The notes: generated by a model not told the origin, from the letters alone. Shown: positions 11,393 through 24,112, counted from the stretch's first letter. The stretch is DNA of 64,000 nt from Geosiphon pyriformis (GCA_016748015.1 JAAOMT010000570.1:252043-316042); one strand, 5' to 3'. Numbers and translations are program-made.

Positions 11393-12265
11393 TGTTACAG
11401 GTGATTATTTCTGTTGTTGAATTGAATAACAAACCCATAACTTGGTACTCAAAAGCTATTTTTGTGGATGATGTGTGGAAGGTGTGGTATCTGAAGTTTT
11501 TGGTTGAGTCCTTTGTATAATGGACAGAGATTCAATAAGGTTGATAGTGGTTGTATTCTCAAGTTGTTTTCCCAATTTCTTTCTCAGTGTGGTGGCCGGA
11601 TTTAGTCTGGCAGTCGTGCTCTTCTGGTAAGCTATCCAATAATATATAAAATCCTACCCTTATTTCTGGGTTTTTTACCAGGCTATCTTTGATGTCAATA
11701 ACTCAGCACTTAATCTTTTAATCAATTAGTATACAACAACAAAATCAAAGAAAGAAAAGAAAATAAAATAAAGAAAATAAAAATAAAGAAAATAAAGAAA
11801 ATAAGCCAAGGCAATTTGGTACGTTAGTATCTTATCAATAGCCATGATCAAGAGCTATTGTTCCAGCATGATTAAGTATCAATTACTATCAACATGAAGT
11901 ATTGATAGTGGAGAGTGAATTGAAATATGAAATAATTATTTATTTGATAATTTTGTTTCTTGGCTAAGAATTCTGTGAAATCGATTTTGTTTTTTCTGTT
12001 TTTAACACTACTGCTATATATACATAATTGGGATTCCTCAATTCCTTGATTCTTCATGACAAGAATCCTGGAATTCCTGGAATTCTGCAATTCCTTTGAG
12101 AGGAATCCTGGAATTCTGGAATCCTGCAATTTCTCATCGGGAAATCCTGAAATTCTTGGAATCCTGTAATTCCTGAGAAGAATTCTGGAATTCCATATTT
12201 ACTATGCTTACTTTTAATTGGCTAATAATTATGCTAATATATTTCCTATATTTTTATGAGTAACA
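11393..12265 (-). repeat. G1 5' LTR (family A)
   Basis: 873-bp copy of the left repeat, with TGTTAC/GTAACA ends. It carries the promoter of the element. Confidence 0.95.
12014..12197 (-). promoter_or_regulatory. Family A LTR promoter: repeat array plus TATA box
   Basis: On the element strand an array of GGAATTCC and TTCCTGGAA-like palindromes (12030-12197) lies directly upstream of TATATATAG (12014-12022). The same arrangement is in the other family-A LTRs. A regulatory role is inferred from position and conservation. Confidence 0.6.
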
Positions 12266-12269
12266 GCAT

Positions 12270-13943
12270 GCTCTTACTTTGTACAATACTTCTTTGTGTG
12301 GTGCTTTCCCTAATGTTTTTAGAGCTGAGTCTGGTGTAACAATCCTGGACATTTTAGGCATGAGTAGTTATCTGGATGTGAAGAAGTCTCTTAAGAAATA
12401 TGGCCTCATTTTTGCCAACCAACTGTTGGATCACCACGGTGAGTGTTTCACTTGGAACACATTTCACAGATGGAAAAGGCTTAGTTCCAGGAGTTTTATT
12501 CCTACCTGGTTTGTTTCCGTTTCTGATTTTATTAAGTGCAGCGGTCTGAGCAACAACATAGTTGTGGCATGTCATTTTGCTCCTGGCAATATTGCTTGTA
12601 ATACTGGTTTTGTTTTTGAGTGGTTGCTTGCCTCCAAACATGGCTCCATTGAGGTGTACATGGATGGTTCTGTTAAGGGTTTGGGGTCTATAGATGCCTG
12701 TGGTAGTGCAGCTGCTTATTTTCCAAAAGCCAATGTAAGTATTGATGTAAGAGTTTTTGGTTTACTGTCTTCTACACTAGTGGAGCTGCAGGCCATTGCT
12801 TTAGTGTTGGAATGTATTCCTAACTCTAGCATGGTCATCTTGTTTATGAACAGTCAGACTTTACTGGATATATGCAAGTTTGAGGTGGGTGGTTTTGGTT
12901 CTGACTTTCAACACAAAAGTTGGATTAAGAAAAAGCATATTTGTCAAGCTATTTTAAATAAAAATTTGTCAGTCACATGGAGGAAAGTCAAAGGACATTC
13001 AGGAGTCATTGGAAATGAGCATGCAGATTTTTTTGCAAATACAGTAACCTTATCTAAATTTGTGTTGTCTCTAAGCATGCCTTGTCATTTCTTAAGTATG
13101 GAAAATAGACCTGTTTTTGGGAACACGTGTCATTTTGTTAGGAATTTGTTTGATGCTGTCAATTTTGTCAGTTAGGAGTCCAAATTTAGCACCAATATTG
13201 TTGATGCTAATTTTGCTGGCAACATCGACTCCTTTAAGTCCTTCAGTGTTTAGCACCCAGATAGTGGAATTTGCTCTGGTCACACCAGCTCATCTTCTGC
13301 TTTTCTATAAACCTACTTTATAAAATCTCTGCATCATCGCCTGCTGGTCGCCATAAGGAAAAGATTGTTTGATTCCAAATATCCTAGCATAATGTGCATT
13401 AGGTGTGAAATAGTTGAGGATTCTGATCACTTGTTTTTGTGTAAACATGACAATACTGCCAGGCTGAATATATTGTCGGTTATTGGTGTGGAGTGGTGTA
13501 AAATGACTGGTGTGCCTGCTGTGGGTAGTAGAGTTATACAATTCTTGAGTGAGACTGGGTCTTCTAATAACCTATATATGTTGTTAGCCAAGGGGTTTGT
13601 ACTGAAAAGTTAGATATCAGATGCTGTCTTGTGTCTTAGTTCGGCTTCTGGTGACAGCTTAATAGTCAAGCTGGTCTGTAATCTTGCTGAAAGTTACAGA
13701 TCTGATATTTAGATGTCTGCTGTTAAATTAAGAGCCTTCTATGAGAAGCACAATTTTTTGCCATATGATAGATTGGCCATGTTATTAATTAAAGATTTGT
13801 CAGAATTGTGGAATGCTGGTATCATCCACGATTTTGGTTTCAGACTGGATATTTATATGTGTTTTAGTTTGCATTCTTGCCTAACTAGGCTGGACTTTGG
13901 TTTTTTGAATAGTATATCTTTAACAGTTCCTGCATGTTCGTAG
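12270..13943 (+). pseudogene. LINE-a ORF2, 3' segment: RNase H and C-terminal zinc motif
   Basis: Continuation of the ORF2 interrupted by G1. The open stretch 12279-13175 (298 codons) holds a type-I RNase H domain: YMDGSVKG (first Asp), LVELQAIALVLE (Glu), LFMNSQTLLD where the usual DSQ Asp is Asn, and IGNEHADFFAN (last Asp). A CxxC...HxxxC motif (CIRCEIVEDSDHLFLC) follows in the 13365-13613 stretch, as in LINE-b. The tail 13713-13943 is a LINE-specific C-terminus with no motif I recognise. Frame changes near 13175 and 13613 mark decay. Confidence 0.88.
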
Positions 13944-14092
13944 TGCTGCCTTGATTGGGCCAAGTGTCCGGTCACATGTAGAAAAGGCATAAGTCACATT
14001 TAATTTGAAATCTTCTTTGATTTTATGTACTTAGATAGTGATTGGACTGCACTTATTAAACCTGTAATAAAAAAATAAAATAAAATAAAATT
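13944..14092 (+). other. LINE-a 3' UTR and A-rich tail
   Basis: Non-coding stretch after the last ORF2 stop, ending in a run of TAAAA units. This is the usual 3' end of a LINE. Beyond it the sequence turns almost purely A/T. Confidence 0.75.
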
Positions 14093-16150
14093 ATTTTAAA
14101 CCTATTTTTTTTTGATTAAAAATAACTTTTTAATTAAAGCAAATATTTCCAAAATCTTGTATAAATATAAAATATTTTTATAAATATTATAAATAATATT
14201 TTTTGTATATACAAAAACATTTTCATTTTTGAAATTTTGAAAATAAATTTAATTTTTCTGTTGTTAGTTTCTTAATTAACAAAAATAAATAAATTTTTAA
14301 TTGAAAAACTTTTTATTCTTGATTTTTGTAAACTAATTTTTGATTAATTTGTTTAATTATTAAATATTTAATAAAATATACTAAATTAAATTTATTTTTT
14401 GTAATTAATCTGTTTAAAATATTAAATAAACCCAATTATTTTGTTGTTTTTAATTTTTTATAAATTTTTTATTAAATGATTAATACAAAAAATCTGGTAA
14501 AGTTAATTTTAATTGTTTTAATATTAATATTAAGATATATAATATATTATTTTCTATTTTAATTAAACTTTATATTATTATTTTGGTTTTAAAATACATA
14601 CTTAAGTTTAATATTATTAATATATATATTTAAATAATTAAACAATTTTAAATTTTTATAAATTTTTAAAATAAATATTAAATTAAAATTATATAATTAA
14701 TATTATTAATTTAAAGTTAAAAAACATTTTAATATTAAAAAATATAATAATTAATAATTTGATTAATATAATTTTAATTTTTAAATATAATATATATTTA
14801 AATATTAAAAAAAAATTATTAAAATAAATAATATTAGAATATTTAATAATACTTATTATAAAAACTTATATAATATTGTTATGAATTAAAGTAATAAACT
14901 AATAACTAGTAAGAAAAAACAAATTTTAAAGTAATAAAATGGATCAAAAAAAATTCAACTTCAAGAAATAAATTAAATAAGTATAAATTTAATATACAAA
15001 ATTAGTTTTATAAAATATTTTAATTACTATTTTTTTCAAAAGATAACTAGAAAATTTAAAAGTAAAGAAATAGTTTATACTGTTAACAAATAATAATACA
15101 TTATTATAATTTTATGTTTTATATTAATGTTCTTAAAATTCAATATTAAATATTAAATGTATTTTTTATTTCTATTTTATTTAATAATTTTCAAATAATA
15201 CAATTATACAGACAAAAAATAAATAAATAAATGCCAACAAGTAATTTTTTATTTTAAAATATTTAAATACTTAAAAATAGAAAAAAAATATAAGTAATAT
15301 AAGAAAAATTAAAATAATAATTATTATCTTATTTTTTTTGATTATATTCTTCTATAATTAAAATTTTTATTACTTATATAAATATTAAAAGTAGTCAACA
15401 ATCAGATTAATAACTAGGTCAATAATTAAGTTAATAATTAGATTATTTATTAGATTAATGGTCAAATTATTAATCAGATTAATAATTACTGTTTAAAAAT
15501 AGTTAATTATATATAATAATTAATAAAAACTATAAATTTTACTTATAACAATATTATTAATTATTTTTAATAAAAATTTTTTGTAATTTTAAATATATTA
15601 ATACAATTTTGGTTTAAAATATAAACTGGTTTAAGTTTTTAATACTTAAATAAAAATTTTAAATTTGGTTTACAAAAAAAATAAAAATTGGTATTTTGTT
15701 AATAATTATAATTAAAAAAAATAAAAAATAAAAAATAAAAACAGATTTTGTTTATTTTAGTTGAATTTAAATATGTTTTTTTGTCTAAAATTCTTAATTT
15801 TTATCTTTTTTTTAATTAAAATTACTTATATATATATATTTTTTTTTAGTTCTATAAAGTAGTTTTTAAATATCTAATATTTTTATTATCTTTTATATTA
15901 TTTTGTTATTATTAATTATAAATTATTATTACATATTATTTTGTATTATTGTTGATTATTTAATAATATTTTTGATTATTTTATATTATTATTATTTATT
16001 TTTTTAATTATATTATAATAAAATATAGTCTTATTACTAATTAAAATATAAAATATAAAGATTTTAAAATAACTGTAATTTATGTATTGTTTATATATAA
16101 TTAATTATTTAAGTTTATTAAAACTATATTATTAACAAAATTAAATATAT
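14093..16150. other. AT-saturated island, left part
   Basis: Almost pure A/T with very few C or G and no coding signal. It contains a relic solo LTR (14877-15550). The rest shows only short A/T-rich runs. The island resumes at 34751 beyond G3, so it was one block before G3 inserted. Confidence 0.8.
14877..15550 (-). repeat. AT-converted relic solo LTR, family B
   Basis: 674 bp aligning along its length with the G3 LTRs. It starts TGTTATGAATTAAAG, ends TATAACA and is flanked by ATAT on both sides. Differences are overwhelmingly C to T and G to A. It has eight 12-bp units (15393-15488) where the G3 LTRs have 2 and 11. Since ATAT is common here, the TSD alone is weak evidence. Confidence 0.82.
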
Positions 16151-16795
16151 TGTTACAGGTTGAAGTAACAAGCTAATAGATAGCAAGAGAGAACAAGATT
16201 GTAGGATAATAAAAAAAATCAAAGAGAATTCAATTTCAAAGAGCAAATTGAATAAGTATAAATTCAATATGTGAGATTAGTTTCATAAAATATCTCAGTT
16301 ACTATACTTTTTAAAAGATAACCAAGAAATCTAAAGGTAGAGAGATAATTCATACTGTCAACAAATAATCACATACTAGTATAATTTTATGTCTTATGTC
16401 GGTGCTCTTAGAATTCAATATTAGGTATCAGATGTACTTTTCAGTCATGTTTTTATTCAATAATTTTTAAATGCTGCAATTACACATTTCAGAAAAAGAG
16501 TAAAAAATAACCAACAAGTAATCTTTTATTTCAAGATGTTCAGATACTTAAAGATAAGAAAAGAAAAATTAGTGATAAGAAAATAATTGAGATAAAAGTT
16601 GTTATTTTATTTTTTTTATTTTTTTTTATTTTTACATATTTTTTTATAGCTAAGAGATTTATCACTTATATAGTTATCAAAAGTGGTCAATAATTAGGTC
16701 AATGATTACTATTTAAAAATACAGTGGCTAATTATATGATATCAGTGGCTAATACATGTGATAATTAATAAAAAGTATAGGTTTCAACTATAACA
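16151..16795 (-). repeat. G3 3' LTR (family B), short array
   Basis: 645 bp, TGTTACAGGTTGAAG to TATAACA. It has only two 12-bp units (16685-16708), and that accounts for the 107-bp length difference from the 5' LTR. Confidence 0.93.
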
Positions 16796-16796
16796 T

Positions 16797-17658
16797 TGTT
16801 ACAAATGATTATTTGGGGTTTTAAATCAAATAACAAACTCATAACTTGGTGCTTAATTGATTTAATGATGTTGATTTCTGAAGATTTTTGTGATTGGAAG
16901 ATTTTGGTTAAGTTTTTTGTATAATGGACAGAGATTTAATAGTGTTTTAGTAGCCTTCTAGAATTGCAATTTCATCAAATTTTTTTCTCAGCATAGTGAT
17001 CAGTAATCTGGCAGAAATGCTCTTTTAGTAAGTTATCATTAAATTATCAATTTTATACTTTTTTTTTAGAGTCTTTTACCAGACTATCCTTGATTTCAAT
17101 AACTCAGCATTTTACTCTTTAACTTCAATTAGTAAACAAAAAAAAAATAACCAAAAAAAATAAAAAAAAATAAAAAAAAAATAAAGAAATAAGCCAAGAC
17201 AATAAATTTTAGTATCCTGTCAATAGCTGTAATCAAGAGTTATTGTTCTAGTGTGGTTAAGTATTAATTACTATCAACACTTCATGTTGATAGTAGGGAA
17301 TAGATTAAGATAGTGAATAATTATTTATTGATATTTGTGAATAGAAAAGTTGTTTAGATCAAATCTAAACTAAGAGGTCTTTCTTTTTTCTTTCTAATAT
17401 TACCACTATATATACATAATTAAGATTCCTCAATTTCTCAATTCTTTACACCAGAAATCCTGGAAATCCTAGAATCCTGCAATTTTTTTGAGAGGAATCC
17501 TGCAATTCTGGAATTTTGCAATTCCACATATAAAAATTCTGAAATTCTTGGAATCTTGCAATTCCTCTGAGAAGAATTCTGAAATTCCATATTTATTACA
17601 TCTATCTTTAATTGGCTATTTTATATGCTAATATACTTTCTATATTCTACAAGTAACA
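16797..17658 (-). repeat. G2 3' LTR
   Basis: Begins TGTTACAAATGATTATT and ends AAGTAACA. It has the GGAATTCC/TTCNNNGAA array at about 17425-17590 beside a TATA box near 17410. A purine tract precedes it on the element strand (17659-17672, AAAAAGAGAGAATAA-like). Confidence 0.92.
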
Positions 17659-17664
17659 TTATTC

Positions 17665-18330
17665 TCTCTTTTTAATATTGAGCTCTATTAAGATCTTCTA
17701 ATTCTAATTCTCTATTTTTAAGTATTTCTTGAACTTTTTTTTTAAGAATTATTTGTGTTATCTTGTACTATAATTCTTCAAATTGGACATTAGTTATTTT
17801 TTCTATTTGGTTAATGATAATGGAGTCTATTGCTGAATTAAGTAAGATTTTAGATCAGTCTTAAAATCCAATTTGTAATCAATAAATGGCTCATGCTTGT
17901 GTGATTAGATTGTTCTTTCCACAAATTGTTCAAGTTGTTGTAATATCTTTGGATCGAATAATCATTTTGTCTTATCTGTATATAAGTTTCGGATATTTAA
18001 ATATTGTTCCAAGTGGAAATAACAAAAGTTTCTCAGAAATTGTTGTATTCATTACTTCTAAGTTTCTTTAGTCACTTCTTGATATAAAGTAATACTTGTT
18101 GGCTTCTCTATTACCAATTTTATTTTTAAAATTAATTTGTTGACAGTGCTTTCTGGTTTCTTCTGTACTTTGTATTGGCATATTTTCTTGGTATTCTAGT
18201 ATTAAATGGTTTGTTGGTTAATAGTAATTTCCATATTCTGTTGTTGAATCAGTTGGAAAAGTTGTTGTGCCAGTGTGTATATGTTGTCTGTAATTTATAT
18301 TTTTTTTTGTTGCCTTTGTTGCATATACTG
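17665..18330 (-). pseudogene. G2 ORF3 remnant
   Basis: Heavily stopped, but the block IQQFLRNFCYFHLE near 18000-18045 matches IQQFPRNYCYFYLG of the G1 ORF3, at the same place between integrase and 3' LTR. Confidence 0.6.
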
Positions 18331-18499
18331 TGTTTTTATATATTCTTTTAATTGTTTAATTTGATGTGTTTGGTTCAATAATTATGATTGGTTCCAGATT
18401 TTGTAGAATATTATCTGATTGGACTAGTATTTTTTGTACTTCCAGTTGTGGAATATTACTGGTAAATGCTAATGCTATATTGTAATATAGTTTTAGTCA

Positions 18500-19660
18500 A
18501 TCTCTATGTGTTGCTTTGGTTAAGATTTTGTTGTTCAACTTTAATTTATAAGCTCTATTTTCAAGAATTTCTTCTATGTAAAATGGTCCATCCCATTTGG
18601 TGTCAAATTTTTTATTCCATTGTTTTTCTACTTTGGTATAATATAAAAGTACTTTGTCTCCAATTTTGAATTTGACTGGTTTATCTAGTAATTAGTTATT
18701 GTGTCTTTCTTTTTGTTTTTCTTGTGACTTTTAGATGTTATCAACTGCTCTTTGCTATTTGTTTTCTAATGTTTTTATTAAGTCATATGATTTTTTCAAC
18801 AATGTTCTTTGAAAATTTTCTTTTGTTATTGGTTCTGTTGAATATGTTTTTACTTCTATCTTAACTGGTAATGTTGCTGTTCTACTATATACTAATTCAA
18901 ATGATGTTGCTTATATAGTGTCTTGTTTCATTGTCCGATAAACAAATAATATTGATGATATAAACAAATTCCATTTGTCCTGGTTTTTTTGGCTGATTTT
19001 GGCTATTGCTTTACACAATGTTCTGTTAAATCTTTTAACTAACCCATTTGTTTGTAGATGGTATGGTAATGATAATAGTCTTTTAATTTCAAATCTTTGA
19101 CTTAGTTCTGCTAATGTTTTATTCACAAAATAAGTTCCTTAATCAAATAACAATTCTTTTAGACATTTATGTTAGCAGATTAAATCTTGATAAATGAATT
19201 CAGCAATAAATTCTGCATCTGCTTTTTAAATGGCTTTTGCTTTTGGCCATTTTGTAAGATAGTTTATGGCTACTGCAATATATCTGTTGTCTCTGTTGGT
19301 TATAATTAATGGTCTAACTAAGTCAATTTTGATGTGATTAAATGGTTGTTTTACTTTGATTGGTCTCAATGGCTTACTGGGTTTTGTTTCTTCTCTTTTC
19401 TGACAAGCATCACAATTTTGAACATATTGAATAATGTCTAAATACATAGATGGCCAATAGTATCTTTTTCTGATTCTTTTTATGGTTGCTTTTTTGTGAA
19501 AATGTCCTGCTGTTAAATCTGAGTGCATGTTGAATAATATTGTCTTTTTCTCTGGTTCTGTGATTATCCTGGTTGGTTGATCTGGATTTCTTTTATTCTT
19601 CTAGTAAAGTATATTTTAATGGTTGATAAAATATTTTGATTGTTGTTTTATGTTGTGTTG
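18500..19660 (-). pseudogene. G2 integrase remnant
   Basis: Two open fragments. The first (19226-19528) has HSDLTAGHFHKKA, CDACQKREE and IKIDLVRP followed by VAINYLTKWPKA, where an Asp has become Asn. The second (18911-19126) has YHLQTNGLVKRFNRTL, with Lys in place of the catalytic Glu. Both changes fit G to A. The C-terminus is degenerate. Confidence 0.85.
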
Positions 19661-19799
19661 TTGCTTTTGAAATAATTTCTTCTTGAATTATTGAGTATTT
19701 ATATAGTGCTAAAGTTGTTAATATTTTTGTGCATTCATCTTTTGTTATATTTTTGTTTTCAATTGTTTAAATTTTGTTATATTTTTGGGTTGAAATGTT

Positions 19800-21258
19800 C
19801 TCAGATTTGTTTTATTCTCGACAAACTGTCAGCATTTCCATTTTTTTTTCCTTTTTTGTAATGTATTGCATAATTAAATGGTAAAAGCTCTATTTTTTAT
19901 CTGACATAATGATCATTTTCAAATTTTTGCTTTTGGATTGAAGTCAGTCTTTTATGATCAGTGTATATGTTAAACTTTTGACTTAAGTATTTTTTCCATT
20001 TTATAACTGCCCAATAGATTGCTAAGTGTTCCAATGCTGGTGTTCCATAGTTTTTTTTAGCTGGACTTAAGCTGCAGCTAGCATATACTACTAAGTGTTC
20101 TCTTTTATCTGGTCTTTTCTGAGATAGTACTGCTCCTAGTGCTTAACCCAACATATAAATGGCTTGCTATGGTCTAAATAGATTAATACTGGGACTTGAA
20201 TAAGTTTTCTTTTCAGTATGTTAAAGGCTTTTTGTTGGGTTTTAATTTATTCATATTTGGTGTTCTTTGTTTAGAGTTGATATAGTGGTTAAGCTATTTT
20301 GGAAAAGTCTTTAATAAAGTAGCAGTAGTATTTAGCAAATCCCAAGAATACTTTTAATTCTGTAAAATTATTTGATACTAAAAAGTTTTTAACAATCTTA
20401 ATCTTATCTGGATCCGTTTTGATATCATCTTTGCTTACAACATATTCCAAAAACTTGAGTTCAGTTTTTCTGAAAAAACACTTGGTTGCATTTAATTTTA
20501 ATCTGGTTTTTCTTAGTCTTTCAAATACTTATTGAAGATAGTATAAATAATCATTGAATGTTTTGGAGAACATATTAGTGTTATTCAGATATATAACTAC
20601 TGATTTTCATAGCAGTCCAGTATAAATAATTTTCATGAGCCATTGAAATATGGCTGGAGCATTCATTAAGCCAAATGGCATAACTTCAAATTCAAAATTT
20701 TTTTCTTGAGTTGTAAAAGCTGTTTTCTTTTTGTCTTCTGGTTTTATGGCTACTTGTCAGTAACTACTGTCTAAGTCTAAAGTTGAGAACCATTTTTTTT
20801 TCCAAAAGTGTCAAACAGTTCTTGAATCTTTGGAGTCAGGTAGCTATCTCTTTTTGTTACTCTATTCAGTTTCTAATAATCTACACAAAGCAGATTTTCT
20901 CATTTTTCTTATGGACTAATACCACTGGTAATGACTATAGGCTTATTGATAACTAAATTAGCCTGTTTTCTAGCATCCAATTGATTTCTTGATGAATGAT
21001 CTTATGGCTGGCTGGTGGTATTTGGTATGTTTTTTGCTTAATTGGCATTGTATTCCCAGTTTTTAGCTGATGTTAGATGATATTAGTTCTGCCAAATTCA
21101 TTTTCACTGGCAAAGATGTCATTGAAGTTGTTGAGTAATATCTTAAGCTGTATATGTTGTAGTGGATCTAAATTTCCCAAGTTTATCTGTTTCAATTGTT
21201 CTGGTTGGAGCAGATAACATTTTTTTTGTCTGTATATTGTTTGTAATATGATATTCAC
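19800..21258 (-). pseudogene. G2 reverse transcriptase and RNase H remnant
   Basis: RT can be followed by homology to G1, with many stops and shifts. The palm motif near 20570-20600 reads YLNNTN. The thumb and RNase H are recognisable only in patches. The open piece 21073-21258 is the pre-RT linker. Confidence 0.75.
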
Positions 21259-21559
21259 ATATCCACACAGTTGTAGAAAGTCTGAAATGGGGTTGGGTAA
21301 TTGTTCTTCAACTTCAATGCTTAAATATCTGATAGTAGTTTTTTTTGGTATCTTAAGAACATTTTCTGTTGTATTGTAGATGAGAATTTTTATATGTTTC
21401 GGGCTTTTGGCTGGTATGTAAAGATTGGTAAATCCAATTTTTCTTGATTTACATATAGTAGTTTCTGCCTCAAAAATCTGAGCTTGATCTTTTACTTCCC
21501 TTTTTATGGTTAATATGTACTAGTTATATAGTGAAATGGAAATTGATTGACAGTTGGAG

Positions 21560-22345
21560 ATAATTTTTTTCTTGTTAATAACTTTTTCCTTTGTCATATT
21601 AACTGGTACATCTATTTTATCTGTGGATCCAAATCTCTGTATCCCTTTAGCTGTCATCCTTAATTTTTTCTTTTTTTTCTACTGACACTAATTGAGCTAT
21701 TTTAACCAGAGGCAGAAATATTGCCTATGCTATCTTTTTATTTGGCTCTATGATATAGGTCTTTTCCAAATTATTTTGTAGCATTACAATAATATTTTTT
21801 ATGTATTCTGCATCAATTATTCCTCCTCTGATGTTAATTCTCTTTTTCACTAAACTACCCCTAAATACTAATTGAACTATTGTTGTTGCTGGAATTTCCA
21901 GTGCTATTTTAAGATCAATGCAAGTGTGCAAGTGCAGTTCCAACTTGATAGCATTTTTTTCTGGATATCTCAGATTAAATCCAGTATTTGTATTATGTAC
22001 ACATTCTGGCATGATAGCTTCATTGTTGTCACTGAACTATCTGAATTCTTGCTCCTTAAAGAGATCAAAAAACATGATGTATTGTTTAGAGTTTGAATCA
22101 TTATTGTTATTGCTGTTGCCATTTTGAACTGAGCTGGAACTGTTGTTGTTATTATTATTGGGGTTTGAATTGGGATTGAAAGTTGATTCCAATTCTGATG
22201 TGTAGCTGCTGATTGGTTCTTTTTCTTTTAAGATCATATAGATTATGGATAGTAGTGAATTGTAAATAAAGTTATACTTATTACAATATTGGAAGTCATA
22301 TGAGATCAAACAGTGGTCATATAATTGGATGTTTATTTTTTCCAA
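21560..22345 (-). pseudogene. G2 dUTPase remnant
   Basis: Fragments 22037-22345 (Asn/Ser-rich spacer) and 21725-22012 (dUTPase motifs 1-4: NTGFNLRYP, FRGSLVKKR, GGIIDAEYI, NKKIA). The motif 1 Asp is Asn and motif 2 has lost the Ser pair. Confidence 0.8.
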
Positions 22346-23720
22346 GTGCTGTTTTTGCTCTTTTTTTGTTAGTGCTAAACTCTGGTAATGCTCATAGAAT
22401 TCCTCTGAACCTGTCTCAATATCTAAGAATGTGTCTAAATTGGGAATAAAGATAATATCAACTGGTTCTGAAGGGTTGTTTTTTATTTCCAGAATCTTAC
22501 TGGCTGAAGTGTCTTTTACTTTGGCATTGGCTATTCACCAAATCTCATTCTTATTGTGTGAATAACTGTCCAAGTAAGAGATTGCTTGGTGCCAGACTGC
22601 AGTAATAGGTATGTCATGACTAACCCAGTCACTTATAAGAATTGTGTACTGGCATGAAGCATTATATGTTTCTCCTTAACCAGAAATATCATTCCATATT
22701 TTTTCATTGAGTAGCTGTTCTCCACAAGTAAGACATGATTTGTTGTCTTACTTGCCTTGTTGTTTTGGGTAGTTATAGTATTCTCTATAATATGGCTTGC
22801 AATAATAATGTGTTCTGGTCCAGTAGTCTTTGTCAGGTGCTATTTATGCTTTCATAGAGGACAGCTTTTTCTTGTAGTTCTTATATTTGAGTGGAATATA
22901 TGGTGGTTTTTGGATGAGTTCATGTGAATATGACTGTTCTTAGCCACTAGTTATTTTTTCTGTAGCTGTGGTTTGTATTTTCCAGTTTTTTTTTTTCCTT
23001 GCCTTTTCCCTTTTCTTCTCAACTTAAGATTGGTGGCAGTTTATTGTGGTCTTTATTGGCCCAGAAAATTTGGTAAGCTTCTCAAGTGGGTTTTTTCTTT
23101 TTTTCTTCGAATGTAATTAGTAGTGATACAATGGTTGGCTTAAAGTGTCCACAGATTGCTAGTACTTATGTATAGTGACCATTTTGGTTGAGCTAGAGCT
23201 CTTGCATCATCCAGTTAAGTACAGCATTGGTTTTGACAAGCCAGTCATTATCAATGAGAGCTTGATACTAGGTGGCTTTCATTACTAGAACTTTGATTGG
23301 TGTAGTGATGCCATTAACTTCAAAGAAAAAGTCATTAATCTTGCTGATATGAGTCTTTGTGGCTCTATCAGCCATAATAATTCTGGCATCGGCAGTGCAA
23401 TCAACTTGGCAACCTAATTGGTCCATGAATTGTCATGTAATAATGCTGCCAGTTAATCCACTGTTTAGAATTAGTTTGATAGAGTGGCCATCAACTTTGA
23501 TATCAGTGTATATTGTGGTAATGGGTTTGGTATTGAGGGTGGTTTCACTAAATAATGAAATTGGTATTGTTTCCTCAAGTTCAAAAAAAAAAATTGCTGT
23601 TAGAAATTTATTGTTGGTGACAGTAGCTGGAGGTATATTGCTGATAAGTGGTTGTTTTTGGTTGAATTCTGTGTTGTTGGATAAGACATCTTCTGAAGTT
23701 ATCAGAAGACTTAAATAGTG
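22346..23720 (-). pseudogene. G2 protease and Cys-rich region remnant
   Basis: The protease active site near 23445-23480 reads LILNSGLTGSII, with Asp to Asn. Downstream (element sense) the Cys-rich spacer is present but broken by many stops. Confidence 0.65.
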
Positions 23721-24112
23721 TTGAGAATTTAGGTTTTAGATGTATCTGGTTCCTGAACTTTACTGACATGCTTCTGATTGTTGGGTGAATAAACTGGAGA
23801 TTAGTTGATGAACAATTATTGCTGATCTCCAGTTTTGTTAAATGGATCTCAGTCTTTGGTTTCCATGTGACATCAGAGTTAAATTTTGTGGTGTGTTTAA
23901 ATTTGCTGAGATTGGTATATTACTTGTGATTGCAGTTGATATATTACAGATACCAAAGTCTAATATATTGGTGGTTGATATATTGGTTGCTGCATCATTG
24001 ATAGATAATTCTGATGATATGGTTCTAGGTTTGGTTGGTAACTTGGAGTTTAAAACTGACAATCAGGGTTTTGGTATTGATTTCCCAATCATTGGTTGCT
24101 TATCTTTTTGCA

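Larger units (their letters stand above)
2112..12265 (-). mobile_element. G1: Ty3/gypsy LTR retrotransposon with dUTPase, LTR family A
   Basis: The two flanking direct repeats have the same length (873 bp) and start TGTTAC; the 5' copy ends GTAACA. A PBS follows the 5' LTR (right side), and a purine tract precedes the 3' LTR (left side). Order on the minus strand: gag, protease, Cys-rich region, dUTPase, RT, RNase H, integrase, ORF3. From 9270 down to 2998 every domain is in one frame, broken only by stop codons. Gag is in another frame. Target copies are GCAC (2108-2111) and GCAT (12266-12269), one transition apart. It is inserted in LINE-a ORF2. Confidence 0.95.
1..14092 (+). mobile_element. 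LINE-a, non-LTR retrotransposon copy, split by LTR element G1
   Basis: The copy runs off the left edge, so its ORF1 and endonuclease are not seen. Visible parts are the EN-RT linker, RT, RNase H, a C-terminal zinc motif, a 3' UTR and an A-rich tail of TAAAA repeats at 14066-14090. It is interrupted at 2111/12266 by G1; skipping G1 and one 4-bp target copy gives an unbroken reading frame across the junction (AMH then ALTLYN). It belongs to the same family as LINE-b on the other side of the window. Internal stops show it is no longer active. Confidence 0.9.

Noticed and set aside
14093-16150. Mitochondrial DNA insertion, given the extreme AT content
   Set aside because: No mitochondrial gene is seen, and part of it is a recognisable AT-converted LTR.
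17401-17590. GGAATTCC repeats as heat-shock elements
   Set aside because: Spacing is TTC-3-GAA; heat-shock elements need two bases between inverted GAA units, so the match is not convincing.
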